Assembly (NCBI GenBank): GCA_030748635.1
Contig: JASMLP010000110.1
Location: forward strand, 1-34,498
Source: Planctomycetota bacterium
Lineage (GTDB): Bacteria > Planctomycetota > JACQVV01 > JASMLP01
Reading direction: 5' to 3'
Length of the DNA stretch: 34,498 bases
Shown: positions 22,709 through 31,907 of the stretch, piece by piece
Numbering within the stretch: position 1 is the first letter of the stretch
Layout of the letters: every line of letters starts with the position of its first letter
Notes under the pieces: generated by a model
The model's input: the letters and a program-made list of their open reading frames with translations, nothing else
What the model was told of the DNA's origin: nothing
Database searches by the model: none
Program-made: the position numbers and the translations under genes

Positions 22709-23725
22709 TTACCAGCTCCACCAGCTCGGTTTTTTGAGCTTGATCTTCACGTTGGCTCCACCCCCAGCGAGCAAAGCGCCGATTTTACCGCCCAGTTCGA
22801 TCTCGAATCTCTCTTCTTCCTTGTTGTAACCGGCGGAAGCGACCCCTTTGGCCTCAGCCGTCAACAAAGAACCGGTCAAGGTACCTTCCACCTCGAGTCC
22901 CATCCAGTCCGAGCCGAAGGAGCCGGCCACGGTTCCTTCGAGGACACTCGCTCCAACGCCCGCCTCTACCTTGGCGCCGGCAAAATCCTCGGAATTCCCG
23001 ATTCGAGCACTCCCCTTGGCGTACGCTTTTCCGACCGTTCCGGTCGCTCGACCGCCAGCGTGAACATATTCGTTCCCGGCACGCCCTTCTGCGGCACCGC
23101 TTATCCCGGAAACAGAAGCGCTCGCGTCCGCGCCGACCGAGACTTCTCCGGTGCGCACATCCCATTTTGCACCCGCAGTCGCCTTCGTATCGAAAGTGCC
23201 AAAACGTACTCCTGAACGCCCCTTCAGCCAATCCTCACGATCCCGATAATCGGAAGAGGATTCGGTTTCATATTCGCTCAATTCACGTCTTTCATCGTGA
23301 AGCTTCTTGGTCACTCCCAGTTCGACCGAAACTCGTTCATCTGGAGTGGTTTCTCTTTCGGGTTTCTCATGCCACCCCAAGCCGGGAACGTAAACCCGAG
23401 ATCCTGACCGCTCGTAGGCGTTGGAACCGTTTTCATCGGTTCCGAAGTACGATTTGGATTTTTTGTCGAGCAGAGGATCGGATTTTCCGCTGAAGGACAG
23501 ACCCGAACCCGGTTTCGAGTCAGAACGCCTTTCCTCCAACCGAATTTCGACTAAACGGGCAAGAATCGCTTCTCGCTCGGAAACACTGACCGAAACGATA
23601 TACCGCTCGATCAGCGCACGACGCTCCGCTTCGAGTGCCGCGGAGCGGGAAGCTTGCTGCGCCGGAACCACGGTACCGAACAGAACAAGAGATAGTAAGG
23701 TGAGGCAGAGTGAGCGAAATTTCAT
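22709..23725 (-). CDS. Secreted Gly/Ala/Ser-rich repeat protein
   Basis: From ATG 23725 the protein has 338 residues with a signal peptide (MKFRSLCLTLLSLVLFGTVV). A charged, partly coiled region rich in Glu and Arg comes first, then a low-complexity half from about residue 175. That half repeats an alternating small/hydrophobic pattern (VSVGADASASVSG, AGGRATGTVGKAYAKGSARIG, AKVEAGVGASVLEG). This looks like a beta solenoid or stacked beta hairpins. Similar alternating segments are found in some polymorphic-toxin and surface proteins, a resemblance from memory that is not proof. A TTG at 23743 is the alternative start. The function is unknown. Confidence 0.65.
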   Translation of the reverse strand: MKFRSLCLTLLSLVLFGTVVPAQQASRSAALEAERRALIERYIVSVSVSEREAILARLVEIRLEERRSDSKPGSGLSFSGKSDPLLDKKSKSYFGTDENGSNAYERSGSRVYVPGLGWHEKPERETTPDERVSVELGVTKKLHDERRELSEYETESSSDYRDREDWLKGRSGVRFGTFDTKATAGAKWDVRTGEVSVGADASASVSGISGAAEGRAGNEYVHAGGRATGTVGKAYAKGSARIGNSEDFAGAKVEAGVGASVLEGTVAGSFGSDWMGLEVEGTLTGSLLTAEAKGVASAGYNKEEERFEIELGGKIGALLAGGGANVKIKLKKPSWWSW

Positions 23726-23885
23726 GCAAAACAGCCTACGCAAATGACGATCCCATAGAGAGAAAAAAGGAAGGATGCCCCTATTCCCTTGCCATTAAAG
23801 ATCTTATGGATATTTCAGAAAAGTGCGGCAAACGAAGGACAGACTGTATTCTGATCGAAAACCGTGCACTCCTGCTCATTTCTGT

Positions 23886-26372
23886 TCATGATCGATACCA
23901 CAGCGCGACCACTCTACGGATCGCCTTCGGATTTTCTTTCAAAACATCGACCCACTTCCGAACCTCGTCTTCGGAGGGAAATCGCCCTCGTAAACGTTCA
24001 TGCACTCGAGCCAGATAAAGCTCCAAGCACTCCGGCTGTTCGATCAGAATTTTGATCAGATCTTCTCGCCGGGTTCCGATGTTTCCGAAAATTTGTACTT
24101 TTTCGCCCGCGCACATGGCCAGAGCAGACTCCCGTAGATCCCGAACCTTATCCTCCTCGATTCGTATTCCCATCAATCGTTTGAGAAGTACCTTCGCCTG
24201 ATTCCCAGCACCTTGATATCTCCGAAGAAAGGCGGGATCCGCGAGAATAGTGCCGACCGCTTCTAAAGGAACCATCTGATCTCCAGCCAAAGCGACCGCG
24301 ATTTCTTCGACTCGTTCACTATGAAGACGATATTCTCTGGGAAGCCGGAAATGGACAAATTCATTTTCCAACCAATTCAACCAACCTTCTCGTGTGTAGA
24401 GAATTTCCTGGACGATCTGGGACGGTTCCTGACCTTTTGCATTCCGTATCTCCTGGGAAGTCGGTTCCCTGGATAACAATCCCAGGTAGATTTCTCGAAT
24501 AATCTGACGGAACTCCTGCTCGCTTCCCCTGAAATTCCCCGGTTTCTTCGTGGGTAGCACGGTCAACATAATTTTATCTGGATGACTCTCCTGCCTCTTG
24601 GTATCGGTCACCAACAGGTCGATTCCATAGACTCCAGGAAGGTCGGGACGAAATGGTGTCTCCTTCGACCGAGCTTGTTCCAACTGAGCAACGGAGCCAA
24701 AAGGCGCGAAGGAAACCTTCCACTGAAAACCGCTGACCTCCTTCCCGCTGGCATCTCGACTTCCCTTGGCATCCAATACCGCTACCTCACCGACTCGGAG
24801 GGTCCGATCGGCACCCGCCTTGGCGAGCGGACGGGGATTTTCGAAAACATCACCCCGAACGAATCCGAGCAAAACCTGATAGATCGCCCACTGAGTGCTG
24901 AAATTATCGCCACCTCCGTGATCCACCCCTCCTTCAGCGCGAAACAGAGGTTTGAGAAGGAATGAACTGCGAACAGGGTCCTCGCGATCCACGAACTTCA
25001 AAACCGCCTTGAAATCCTTTCGAATTGCGACCGAAGAAGTTTTGCCGCTCAACCGCAACTGAATCGTGGGAATCAACGGATCGGTATTGTGACAACGCAC
25101 ACATTTTAGGTTCGTGAGAATGGGAACCACCCGCTTTTGAAAATACTCACGATCCGGCTCCTTTCCCGGTACCGGGGTTTTGGCCCCACTCCCTTTGGCC
25201 GGTGCAGGAATCTCTACCCGACCGGTCAAGGTCTTCAGACGACGATCACGAACCGAGGGGCGCGGCGGTTCCTGGGGACGAACGGATGGTTTGGGAGGAA
25301 GTTCGGACGTATTTTTGGGTTCTGCCTTTTTTGTTTCTGTTTTCTTCGTTACGGCCTTCTTCGTTTCTTCCCACTTCGGTCTCACGGAGGGAGTTCTCAG
25401 GTCCGTTTTGGGCTTTTTAGGACGGTTCGACCCCTCATTCGGTATCACAACAGGACGGATAGGGATGACTGACACTTCCAGATTCGGCTCCTGAACGGAA
25501 GAAATGGAAGCGGTGGGATCGTTGGGGATGCCAGCTTCTTCATGAAGGAGTATTCGGGAAACCACGAAAAACGCACCCAGCAAAAAGAACAATCCGATCA
25601 AGGACGTGCGAATCGCAAGTCGAGATCGATCCCAAGCTTTTTTTTGGATCTTGCGTTGCGTTCGTTTGTGGGCTTGGCCTCCTCCCCCCCCTTCATCTCC
25701 AACACCTTCAAGCGAAGCGCCTTTCATCGGGGGACTCGGGCCAGGTTTTGGGGCCGAGTCCTCGACAGGAGCACCCTGGGAGCTTTCCTTGGGAGACGAC
25801 TCCACGAAAACCGCTTCACCGCAATCCGGACAGAAACGGTCACCGGAAACAAGCGGCCGTTCACAACCACAAAGAATGGTGATCTTGGAATCCGAAGTCA
25901 TATCAGGAAAGTTCAGGACGATGTCGCAGCGAGGACATCGGCGCTCGCGATCACGTCGTCGCCGATCCAGACGAACCCGTTTTCCACATGTGCAGAAAAA
26001 TTTGACCAGTAACGCGTCGGAGAATTCACTACCTGAGGGCAAAGAGATCGGCCCTCCTTCTGGGCCTTGCCTTCGGCTGGTTTCCGCCCTACGGCTCGCC
26101 GTTTCCCTTCTTTTCCGACCCGTCTGCGCGCGCCTTCGACTGCGCCCCTCATCCGAGTCAACAGGAATCCTTGCACCACACGCGCCGCAACCTCGATCGT
26201 CAGGTGAAACGGATTCACCACAGTCACAAAACAGACCGAGCACCGACTCTTCGACCACCGACATCGGCGCAGCGACAGACAGATTGCAGCCGGGACACAT
26301 CACCTGAGAACCCATCGCGTCCCGCTCAATCCGAAGCCGCTGTCCACATCGGCAGAGAAACTTGATCTTCAA
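23886..26372 (-). CDS. Multi-domain membrane protein: four zinc ribbons, membrane segment, CxxCH, PKD-like domain
   Basis: The 828-residue protein starts at TTG 26372, with GAGG 5 nt upstream. The cytosolic N-terminus has four zinc-ribbon-like units of paired cysteines: 7-29, 49-66, 127-149 and 168-184. A membrane segment lies at about 255-275, then a Pro/Lys-rich linker. Residues 424-428 are CVRCH, a heme c-binding motif inside a planctomycete-cytochrome-like region (VVPILTNLKCVRCHN to GGVDHGGGDN). A PKD-like beta domain follows (about 515-605; AGADRTLRVGEVAVLDAKGS). The helical C-terminus contains YLGLLSREPTSQEI, which resembles modules in DUF1549/DUF1800 proteins. It lies downstream of the DUF1501 and DUF1800 genes on the same strand and may act with them outside the cytoplasm. 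Confidence 0.8.
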   Translation of the reverse strand: MKIKFLCRCGQRLRIERDAMGSQVMCPGCNLSVAAPMSVVEESVLGLFCDCGESVSPDDRGCGACGARIPVDSDEGRSRRRAQTGRKRRETASRRAETSRRQGPEGGPISLPSGSEFSDALLVKFFCTCGKRVRLDRRRRDRERRCPRCDIVLNFPDMTSDSKITILCGCERPLVSGDRFCPDCGEAVFVESSPKESSQGAPVEDSAPKPGPSPPMKGASLEGVGDEGGGGGQAHKRTQRKIQKKAWDRSRLAIRTSLIGLFFLLGAFFVVSRILLHEEAGIPNDPTASISSVQEPNLEVSVIPIRPVVIPNEGSNRPKKPKTDLRTPSVRPKWEETKKAVTKKTETKKAEPKNTSELPPKPSVRPQEPPRPSVRDRRLKTLTGRVEIPAPAKGSGAKTPVPGKEPDREYFQKRVVPILTNLKCVRCHNTDPLIPTIQLRLSGKTSSVAIRKDFKAVLKFVDREDPVRSSFLLKPLFRAEGGVDHGGGDNFSTQWAIYQVLLGFVRGDVFENPRPLAKAGADRTLRVGEVAVLDAKGSRDASGKEVSGFQWKVSFAPFGSVAQLEQARSKETPFRPDLPGVYGIDLLVTDTKRQESHPDKIMLTVLPTKKPGNFRGSEQEFRQIIREIYLGLLSREPTSQEIRNAKGQEPSQIVQEILYTREGWLNWLENEFVHFRLPREYRLHSERVEEIAVALAGDQMVPLEAVGTILADPAFLRRYQGAGNQAKVLLKRLMGIRIEEDKVRDLRESALAMCAGEKVQIFGNIGTRREDLIKILIEQPECLELYLARVHERLRGRFPSEDEVRKWVDVLKENPKAIRRVVALWYRS

Positions 26373-26458
26373 GCAAACCTCACTGTTTCACCTTGAAGCC
26401 ACTGTCAGCTACGGGCGAATGTAATAGACCTTTGTTTCCCTACCGATTCTCTTTCCCC

Positions 26459-27775
26459 TCAAATGGAATTGAGGAAATTAAGCGGCTTGCTCTCGGCATC
26501 TTGACCCGGACGCCAATCCGGGAAAAATTGGTTCAATTCCTTCTTGAGTCCAAACACCCGATACAAGGTTTCGAAGAAAACAGATCGGAAATCGGTATGT
26601 ACCGGCATATCTCGCCCCCTCCAGAGTTGAGCGGTTTCCAATCCGGTCCACTTTCCGTACACCTTCTTCCCCTTGACCATGCCTCCCAAAGCGAGCATGA
26701 ATCCGCCATGTCCGTGATCGGAGCCGTTATTGCCATTTTCTCGCACAGTACGTCCGAATTCGGACATACAAAGGACAAGAACACGATTCATCCGAGGCCC
26801 AAGATCCTCCGCAAACGCCCCGAGGCCCGCCGATACATCACCAAGCATATTGGACATCTTGCCCTCACTGCCACCTTGGCGAGCATGATGATCCCAGCCC
26901 CGATAATCCACCGAAGCGACTTCGAGCCCAACATTTCCGGTGATCAACTGCGCCAGACTCTTCATCTGTTTTCCGAATCGCGTCTCCGGATACCGAACTC
27001 GAGACTGCCGGGCACGAGACGTGATCTCTTCAACCTTCCGAAGCATCTGTATCGTATTCTGGCCGGACTGCCGGATATAGCCGGCAACTTCCTCGTCGGT
27101 ACGGGCTCGTTTGCGTTCCTCTCGCTCGGCACGCATCATCATTTCCCGATCTTCCTTACACATGTAAAGACTATCGAACGCATCGAGAGCGACCCCAGTT
27201 CCTAGACTCGAGGGTACCGCCAATACCGGATATTCTCCCCGCAAAGAACGAGGCAAAAGGGGCTGCATCGCGACCGCGCGCAACTCGGAATCGGAATCCT
27301 TCTTGGTCAGGCTGAGATACCGATTGAGCCACCCTTCAGTAATGGAGCGAACGCCAGGAGCAGCGTACTCCATGAAGTCCTGGGCATCGAAGTGACTTCG
27401 AGTCTGGTGAGGTGAACCCGCATTGATGATCGGGACAAACATCCCTTTCTTGTAATACTCATAAAGAGGCGCCATCGACGGATTGAGCCCAAACAGAGAA
27501 GCCAGCGGAAGCGCCCCCTTCTCATCTTTCGTATCTTTGGGTGGTATACCGATGGTCGGCCTCAGTTGCTGGTACAAGGGATCACGAATCGGTATGACCG
27601 TATTCAAACTGTCCGCACCACCTCTCAGATAAACAACAACCAGTGTGGGAGGTTGCGCCGCTTTCCATTTGGAATTATCCCCAAAGGAAAGCTGAGGCCC
27701 CAGGAGCCCCAAAGCTCCCGCGCCAAGCACTGTGCTACCCGTATTTTTTAGAAAATCGCGTCTAGTTTGCTTCAT
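26459..27775 (-). CDS. DUF1501-family protein with Tat signal
   Basis: The 438-residue protein opens with a twin-arginine signal (KQTRRDFLKNTG then a Gly/Ala/Leu-rich stretch), so it is probably exported folded. DUF1501 hallmarks are VVYLRGGADSLNTVIP near the N-terminus and MSEFGRTVRENG with GSDHGHGG in the C-terminal half; these Asp/His residues could bind metal. DUF1501 is related to the alkaline phosphatase/sulfatase-like superfamily, but no activity is assigned. I chose ATG 27775 over an adjacent GTG. It follows the DUF1800 gene by 23 bp, a pairing typical of planctomycetes. Confidence 0.9.
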   Translation of the reverse strand: MKQTRRDFLKNTGSTVLGAGALGLLGPQLSFGDNSKWKAAQPPTLVVVYLRGGADSLNTVIPIRDPLYQQLRPTIGIPPKDTKDEKGALPLASLFGLNPSMAPLYEYYKKGMFVPIINAGSPHQTRSHFDAQDFMEYAAPGVRSITEGWLNRYLSLTKKDSDSELRAVAMQPLLPRSLRGEYPVLAVPSSLGTGVALDAFDSLYMCKEDREMMMRAEREERKRARTDEEVAGYIRQSGQNTIQMLRKVEEITSRARQSRVRYPETRFGKQMKSLAQLITGNVGLEVASVDYRGWDHHARQGGSEGKMSNMLGDVSAGLGAFAEDLGPRMNRVLVLCMSEFGRTVRENGNNGSDHGHGGFMLALGGMVKGKKVYGKWTGLETAQLWRGRDMPVHTDFRSVFFETLYRVFGLKKELNQFFPDWRPGQDAESKPLNFLNSI

Positions 27776-27798
27776 CACTTAAGACTCACTATGAAATA

Positions 27799-29451
27799 TC
27801 ACTGTTGTTGAAACGTAGGAGATCCAAGGAGCATTCCCAGAATCTTGGACGCCAGAGCTCTTCGATTTTTTGCATCAACCTGAATCGCCTGTTCGAGCAC
27901 ACGATCCGTACGTAAGTCGACCCCCCCCGGAAGAATCGTATCGATCAACCGAGCTTTCATCGCCTTGGGCTGGAGCCCCAAGATAGGCAGGTAGTAATCT
28001 CGGGGCATGACGACACCCCGCGCACGTCCTCCTGCCACAGTCAGAGCGAACGTCCAACGATGCACCAGCACGCCCGGATCGAGCCAGGCTTCGGCCACAT
28101 CGTAATACCCCGTTGGATCGTCACACTGATAGATCTTTTGCCCCATCGAACCGAGCATCTTGTCGGTATCTTTCGGATCGACGAGATCAGCGCCTGTGGC
28201 CCGCATCGCGCTGACGGCAAATTCGAATGGTGTCTTGAACTTGGCCCGAAAATTTTCCCGCTTGAGAAAGTCAGGGCTGAAAAGAATCGCACTGTAAACC
28301 TTCTTCAGATCCCCTTTGCTCTTCAAGAACACCTTGGCCACATTCTGGACCAACTCCTCGGAGGGCCGGTCGTTGACCAGGTACTTGCAGAGCTTTTTGG
28401 AGATAAAAAGAGCCGTATTTCGATGATTGGCCAACCCCTGGATCAGGACCTCTCCCTCGCGAATACCGTCGCGACCGGAGAAACGACGCCCCATGATCTT
28501 CTTGGGACGATCATCGTGAACTTTCTTACTGAACTGAAAACCATAATCGGCATTCTGACCGTACGTCACAGTCCACCCGGTAAGCGCTCTTGCCAGTTCG
28601 ACGATATCTTTCTGGGTATACCCCCCGGATCTATTTTCTTGCGCGACTCCAAAAGTATGAAGTTCGAACAATTCCCGAGCATAGTTTTCGTTCAAACCAC
28701 GCTGGCGAGATAGTTTCTTGAGATAGGGAGACGACTTCCCTTTCTTCTTCGCCTGGTCCATCGCCTTTTGTTCCTGCTTGGTGGGAGGTCGCTGAGACAG
28801 CGAATTATCCAGATAGATCAACATGGCCGGATGTTTCGCGCTGGCCATCAACATGTCTCCGAAACGGCCAAAAACGTGCTTTCGAAGGACATGTTCCTCG
28901 TAATGATTCGCGAGGTAGGAAACCTGATCCTTGCTCTGATCCACATTGAAATGATTTCGCCAGAACTCGACCATAACCTCCTGAAACTGGCGACGGCTTT
29001 TCACCGCCCGGAGCAGAACAGCGTAACGTAACTCATTTCTAACTTTACCCCGCATCTGATTTCGCAACCGCTGTTCCTGGCGACTCGGTGGGCGATTTTT
29101 GTATCGAGGACGATACTCCTGAAGTACTTCACCCATGGACATTCGCATGGAAGGAAATCGTTTGCGAATCTCGGCTTCAAGCTTTCCGTCATCGATCTGA
29201 TCCGGCTCGAGTTGCTCCATGATCCAGAGCTGCCACCCCTTGCGAAGGACTTCATCCACCTGTCCAGGCTGAGGTCCGAACGCCAGTCGATTGAGCACGT
29301 GAAAGGTCACTTCCCGTTGACTCAACTCCTTCGGTAGAGCGAGAGTTTCATCCTCCTGAGCCTGGAGAACTCCTCTGCCTATCAAGGAGAACGCCAGTAC
29401 GGTCAGAATCGCTGGAACTCCATATAACAAAATCCGGTTCATCCGCAGCAT
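27799..29451 (-). CDS. DUF1800-family secreted protein
   Basis: The 550-residue protein has an N-terminal signal segment (NRILLYGVPAILTVLAFSLI) and DUF1800 hallmarks: VLNRLAFGPQPGQVDEV, NYARELFELHTFGV and ARALTGWT. The family is mostly helical and of unknown activity, and usually lies beside DUF1501, as here. It heads a minus-strand operon of three genes that ends with the zinc-ribbon/CxxCH protein. ATG 29451 is used; ATG 29442 is a close alternative. Confidence 0.9.
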   Translation of the reverse strand: MLRMNRILLYGVPAILTVLAFSLIGRGVLQAQEDETLALPKELSQREVTFHVLNRLAFGPQPGQVDEVLRKGWQLWIMEQLEPDQIDDGKLEAEIRKRFPSMRMSMGEVLQEYRPRYKNRPPSRQEQRLRNQMRGKVRNELRYAVLLRAVKSRRQFQEVMVEFWRNHFNVDQSKDQVSYLANHYEEHVLRKHVFGRFGDMLMASAKHPAMLIYLDNSLSQRPPTKQEQKAMDQAKKKGKSSPYLKKLSRQRGLNENYARELFELHTFGVAQENRSGGYTQKDIVELARALTGWTVTYGQNADYGFQFSKKVHDDRPKKIMGRRFSGRDGIREGEVLIQGLANHRNTALFISKKLCKYLVNDRPSEELVQNVAKVFLKSKGDLKKVYSAILFSPDFLKRENFRAKFKTPFEFAVSAMRATGADLVDPKDTDKMLGSMGQKIYQCDDPTGYYDVAEAWLDPGVLVHRWTFALTVAGGRARGVVMPRDYYLPILGLQPKAMKARLIDTILPGGVDLRTDRVLEQAIQVDAKNRRALASKILGMLLGSPTFQQQ

Positions 29452-29735
29452 GAGACGCCCTTTCCCTATTCGCTTTCACTATCCAAAAAACTGAGATCTA
29501 TCAAGACGGTGAACCGTAGCCCCATGATGGGCGAGTTCACCCCGAAGGAATCTATATTTCTTTCACCGATTCAAACATCATTCAAAAGGCCATCCCACAG
29601 CAAGGCCTTGAACATACACACAAGAGTCTTGTATCTATTGTATTGAACACCCTGGGCCCTCGCCAAGTTGCGGTCTTTTCTTTTTTCTCTTCATCCGCAA
29701 CCCCTTGGTGTCCTGTTAGCTATAATCACCCCACC
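29452..29735. promoter_or_regulatory. Divergent intergenic region between DUF1800 and ygfK-like genes
   Basis: This 284-bp gap between divergent genes holds both promoters. One weak candidate for the plus strand is TTGAAC (29608-29613) with TATCTA (29632-29637), spaced 18 bp; the -10 matches only half of the consensus. Nothing else is visible. Confidence 0.3.
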
Positions 29736-31907
29736 ATGGTTGACTTCTACCCCTTATCGCTCGGCCCCCTGATCTGGAGGATTTTCCGGGAATACGAAGG
29801 TCATCAGTGCATATTCGACCTCCCCTCCAGTAAATTCTGGCGTCCCACACCCGAGCGGGATCTGTCGGTCATGTTTCAAGGAAAAGGGGCTGAAACCGCG
29901 CTGGGCCCCGCAGCAGGCCCTCAATCTCAACTGATTCCCAATATCGTACTCTCCTGGCTTGCCGGCAGCAGGATCATCGAACTCAAAACCGTCCAGATCA
30001 ACGACGAACTCACCATCCCACGGCCCTGTATCGATGCACCCAATCTTTGCTACAACGTAGAGTGGTCGCAGGAGTTGTCCGTTCCACAGTCTCTTGAAGA
30101 ATACATCGCGGCCCGAATGCTCATCGAGATACTCGAAGAAGCCAATATCCTGGACCGCCCGACCGGTGTTCCGCGTGGAGATCTCCAACTCGATATCAGC
30201 CTCGGTTACGATCTGGCGGGTATTCGGAGCGAAAAAATCACCGCTTTCCTTCGCGGACTCCAAGACTGTAGCCCTATCATCGACCGCCTACGGGATCAAA
30301 TCCCCTCCCCCTGGAAAGAATTCCGGGATCTGGATTTTCCTTCTCGGTTGATCAACAACATCACCCTATCCACCTTTCATGGATGTCCGCCCGAAGAAAT
30401 CGAAGACATCACTGCCTACCTTCTGACCGAGGTGGGAGTCCACATGACCGTCAAGATGAACCCAACTCTCCTCGGTCGCGACCGAGTAGCCCATCTTCTA
30501 CACGATGTCATGGGTTACGAACATATTCAACTGCACGACATCGCCTATGAGCGGGATATCCAGTTCGATACCGCAACCGAGATCATGGGCCGCCTCAAAA
30601 CTCTCGGCCACTCCGTCGGCCGACACGTCGCAGTCAAATTTTCCAACACCCTCGAGATCATGAATCACGGCGACACCTTCGAAGAAGAGGTGATGTATCT
30701 TTCCGGAGAAGCGCTTCACGTGATCACCACAACCCTCGCCGGCGCCTGGCGTGAAAGCGTCGGCGACTCATTCCCGATCTCATTCTCGGCTGGAGTGGAT
30801 GCTCGTAACTTCGCCGATCTCGTAGCCCTCGGTTTAGCCCCGGTAACCACCTGTACCGATATCCTTCGACCAGGAGGATATGGTCGCCTATCCAAATATC
30901 TCCAAAATTTGGAAACCCGCATGGCCGAATGTGGATCCATCGATATCCCCAACCATATTCTGCGCGCCTACGGACAGGGCGAGACCGCCATCCGAGAAGA
31001 GATCCGGTCCACGACCGGAGACGACCTTCAGGGACTCCTGAAACAAGCGTTAGAGACTCTTGAAAAGCCCGATGGTGATGTTCTGGGTACCATCCGAAAA
31101 GCGTTAGAGTCACTTCCCAACGGACCTTGCTCCCAAGCGGAAGATCTCGTAAGTCGCATCCTTTCCCGTGCCCAACTCCTCAACACTCCCAAACTCGTCG
31201 AAGCCACCCAAAAAAACCCCCGTTACCATCACGCCAAAAACCGCAAGAGCCCTCGGAAAATCGACAGTAAACTGATTCTGTTCGACTGCATCAATTGCGA
31301 CAAATGCATTCCGGTTTGCCCCAACGACGCCAACTTCCTCTATCCAACAACCCCCGTTAGATTTACGTATACCAATTTCAAAGTCGCGGGAAAAAGCCTT
31401 GTCGCTGAAGAGGAACATTCTTTCGAAATTACCAAAGACCACCAGATAGCCAACTTCGCCGATTACTGCAACGAGTGTGGTAATTGCGACACGTTTTGCC
31501 CCGAATACGGCGGCCCTTTCATTGAGAAGCCTTCTTTCTTCGGCAGTCGAACCACCTGGGAAGCCCACAAAACCCATGATGGATTCCATGTCTGGCTAGA
31601 AGGGGATGCACGTTGTATCCTGGGACGAATGCAAGGCCGAACCTTTCGCTTACAACTCGAAGAGGAATCCTCTCGGGCAACATTTGAAGATGCCTTCACC
31701 CGCTCACAATGGTCCCTCCCATCCGCGAACGAAGTTCAGCCGATCGGGGTCGCCCCTCTTCTATCCGAAGCGTCGATTCCGGACTCCCATTGCATCGACA
31801 TGGGAGTCTTTCATACGCTCAGGATCTTGCTCTTGAGCGTGACCTCTGATGAGAAGATCCATTACGTCAATACCCCACTACTCATGAAACAGGACATTCA
31901 GGCATGA
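29736..31907 (+). CDS. YgfK-like flavin/iron-sulfur oxidoreductase lacking the FAD/NAD(P)H domain
   Basis: The 723-residue protein aligns by eye with E. coli YgfK (about 1030 residues), a putative selenate reductase subunit. The N-terminal part carries the dihydroorotate-dehydrogenase-like barrel: ALGPAAGPQSQLIPNIVLSW (55-74), IELKTVQI (81-88), LSTFHGCPPEEIE (211-223), VKMNPTLLG (239-247) and LRPGGYGRLS (377-386). The C-terminal part has two 4Fe-4S motifs: C518/C521/C524/C528 and C578/C581/C584/C588 (YCNECGNCDTFCPE). The central GltD-like FAD/NAD(P)H domain of E. coli YgfK is missing; only about 110 residues link the parts. Electrons would have to come from a separate partner. I chose ATG 29736 since similarity starts there. 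It overlaps the STAS gene by 4 bp. Confidence 0.85.
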   Translation: MVDFYPLSLGPLIWRIFREYEGHQCIFDLPSSKFWRPTPERDLSVMFQGKGAETALGPAAGPQSQLIPNIVLSWLAGSRIIELKTVQINDELTIPRPCIDAPNLCYNVEWSQELSVPQSLEEYIAARMLIEILEEANILDRPTGVPRGDLQLDISLGYDLAGIRSEKITAFLRGLQDCSPIIDRLRDQIPSPWKEFRDLDFPSRLINNITLSTFHGCPPEEIEDITAYLLTEVGVHMTVKMNPTLLGRDRVAHLLHDVMGYEHIQLHDIAYERDIQFDTATEIMGRLKTLGHSVGRHVAVKFSNTLEIMNHGDTFEEEVMYLSGEALHVITTTLAGAWRESVGDSFPISFSAGVDARNFADLVALGLAPVTTCTDILRPGGYGRLSKYLQNLETRMAECGSIDIPNHILRAYGQGETAIREEIRSTTGDDLQGLLKQALETLEKPDGDVLGTIRKALESLPNGPCSQAEDLVSRILSRAQLLNTPKLVEATQKNPRYHHAKNRKSPRKIDSKLILFDCINCDKCIPVCPNDANFLYPTTPVRFTYTNFKVAGKSLVAEEEHSFEITKDHQIANFADYCNECGNCDTFCPEYGGPFIEKPSFFGSRTTWEAHKTHDGFHVWLEGDARCILGRMQGRTFRLQLEEESSRATFEDAFTRSQWSLPSANEVQPIGVAPLLSEASIPDSHCIDMGVFHTLRILLLSVTSDEKIHYVNTPLLMKQDIQA

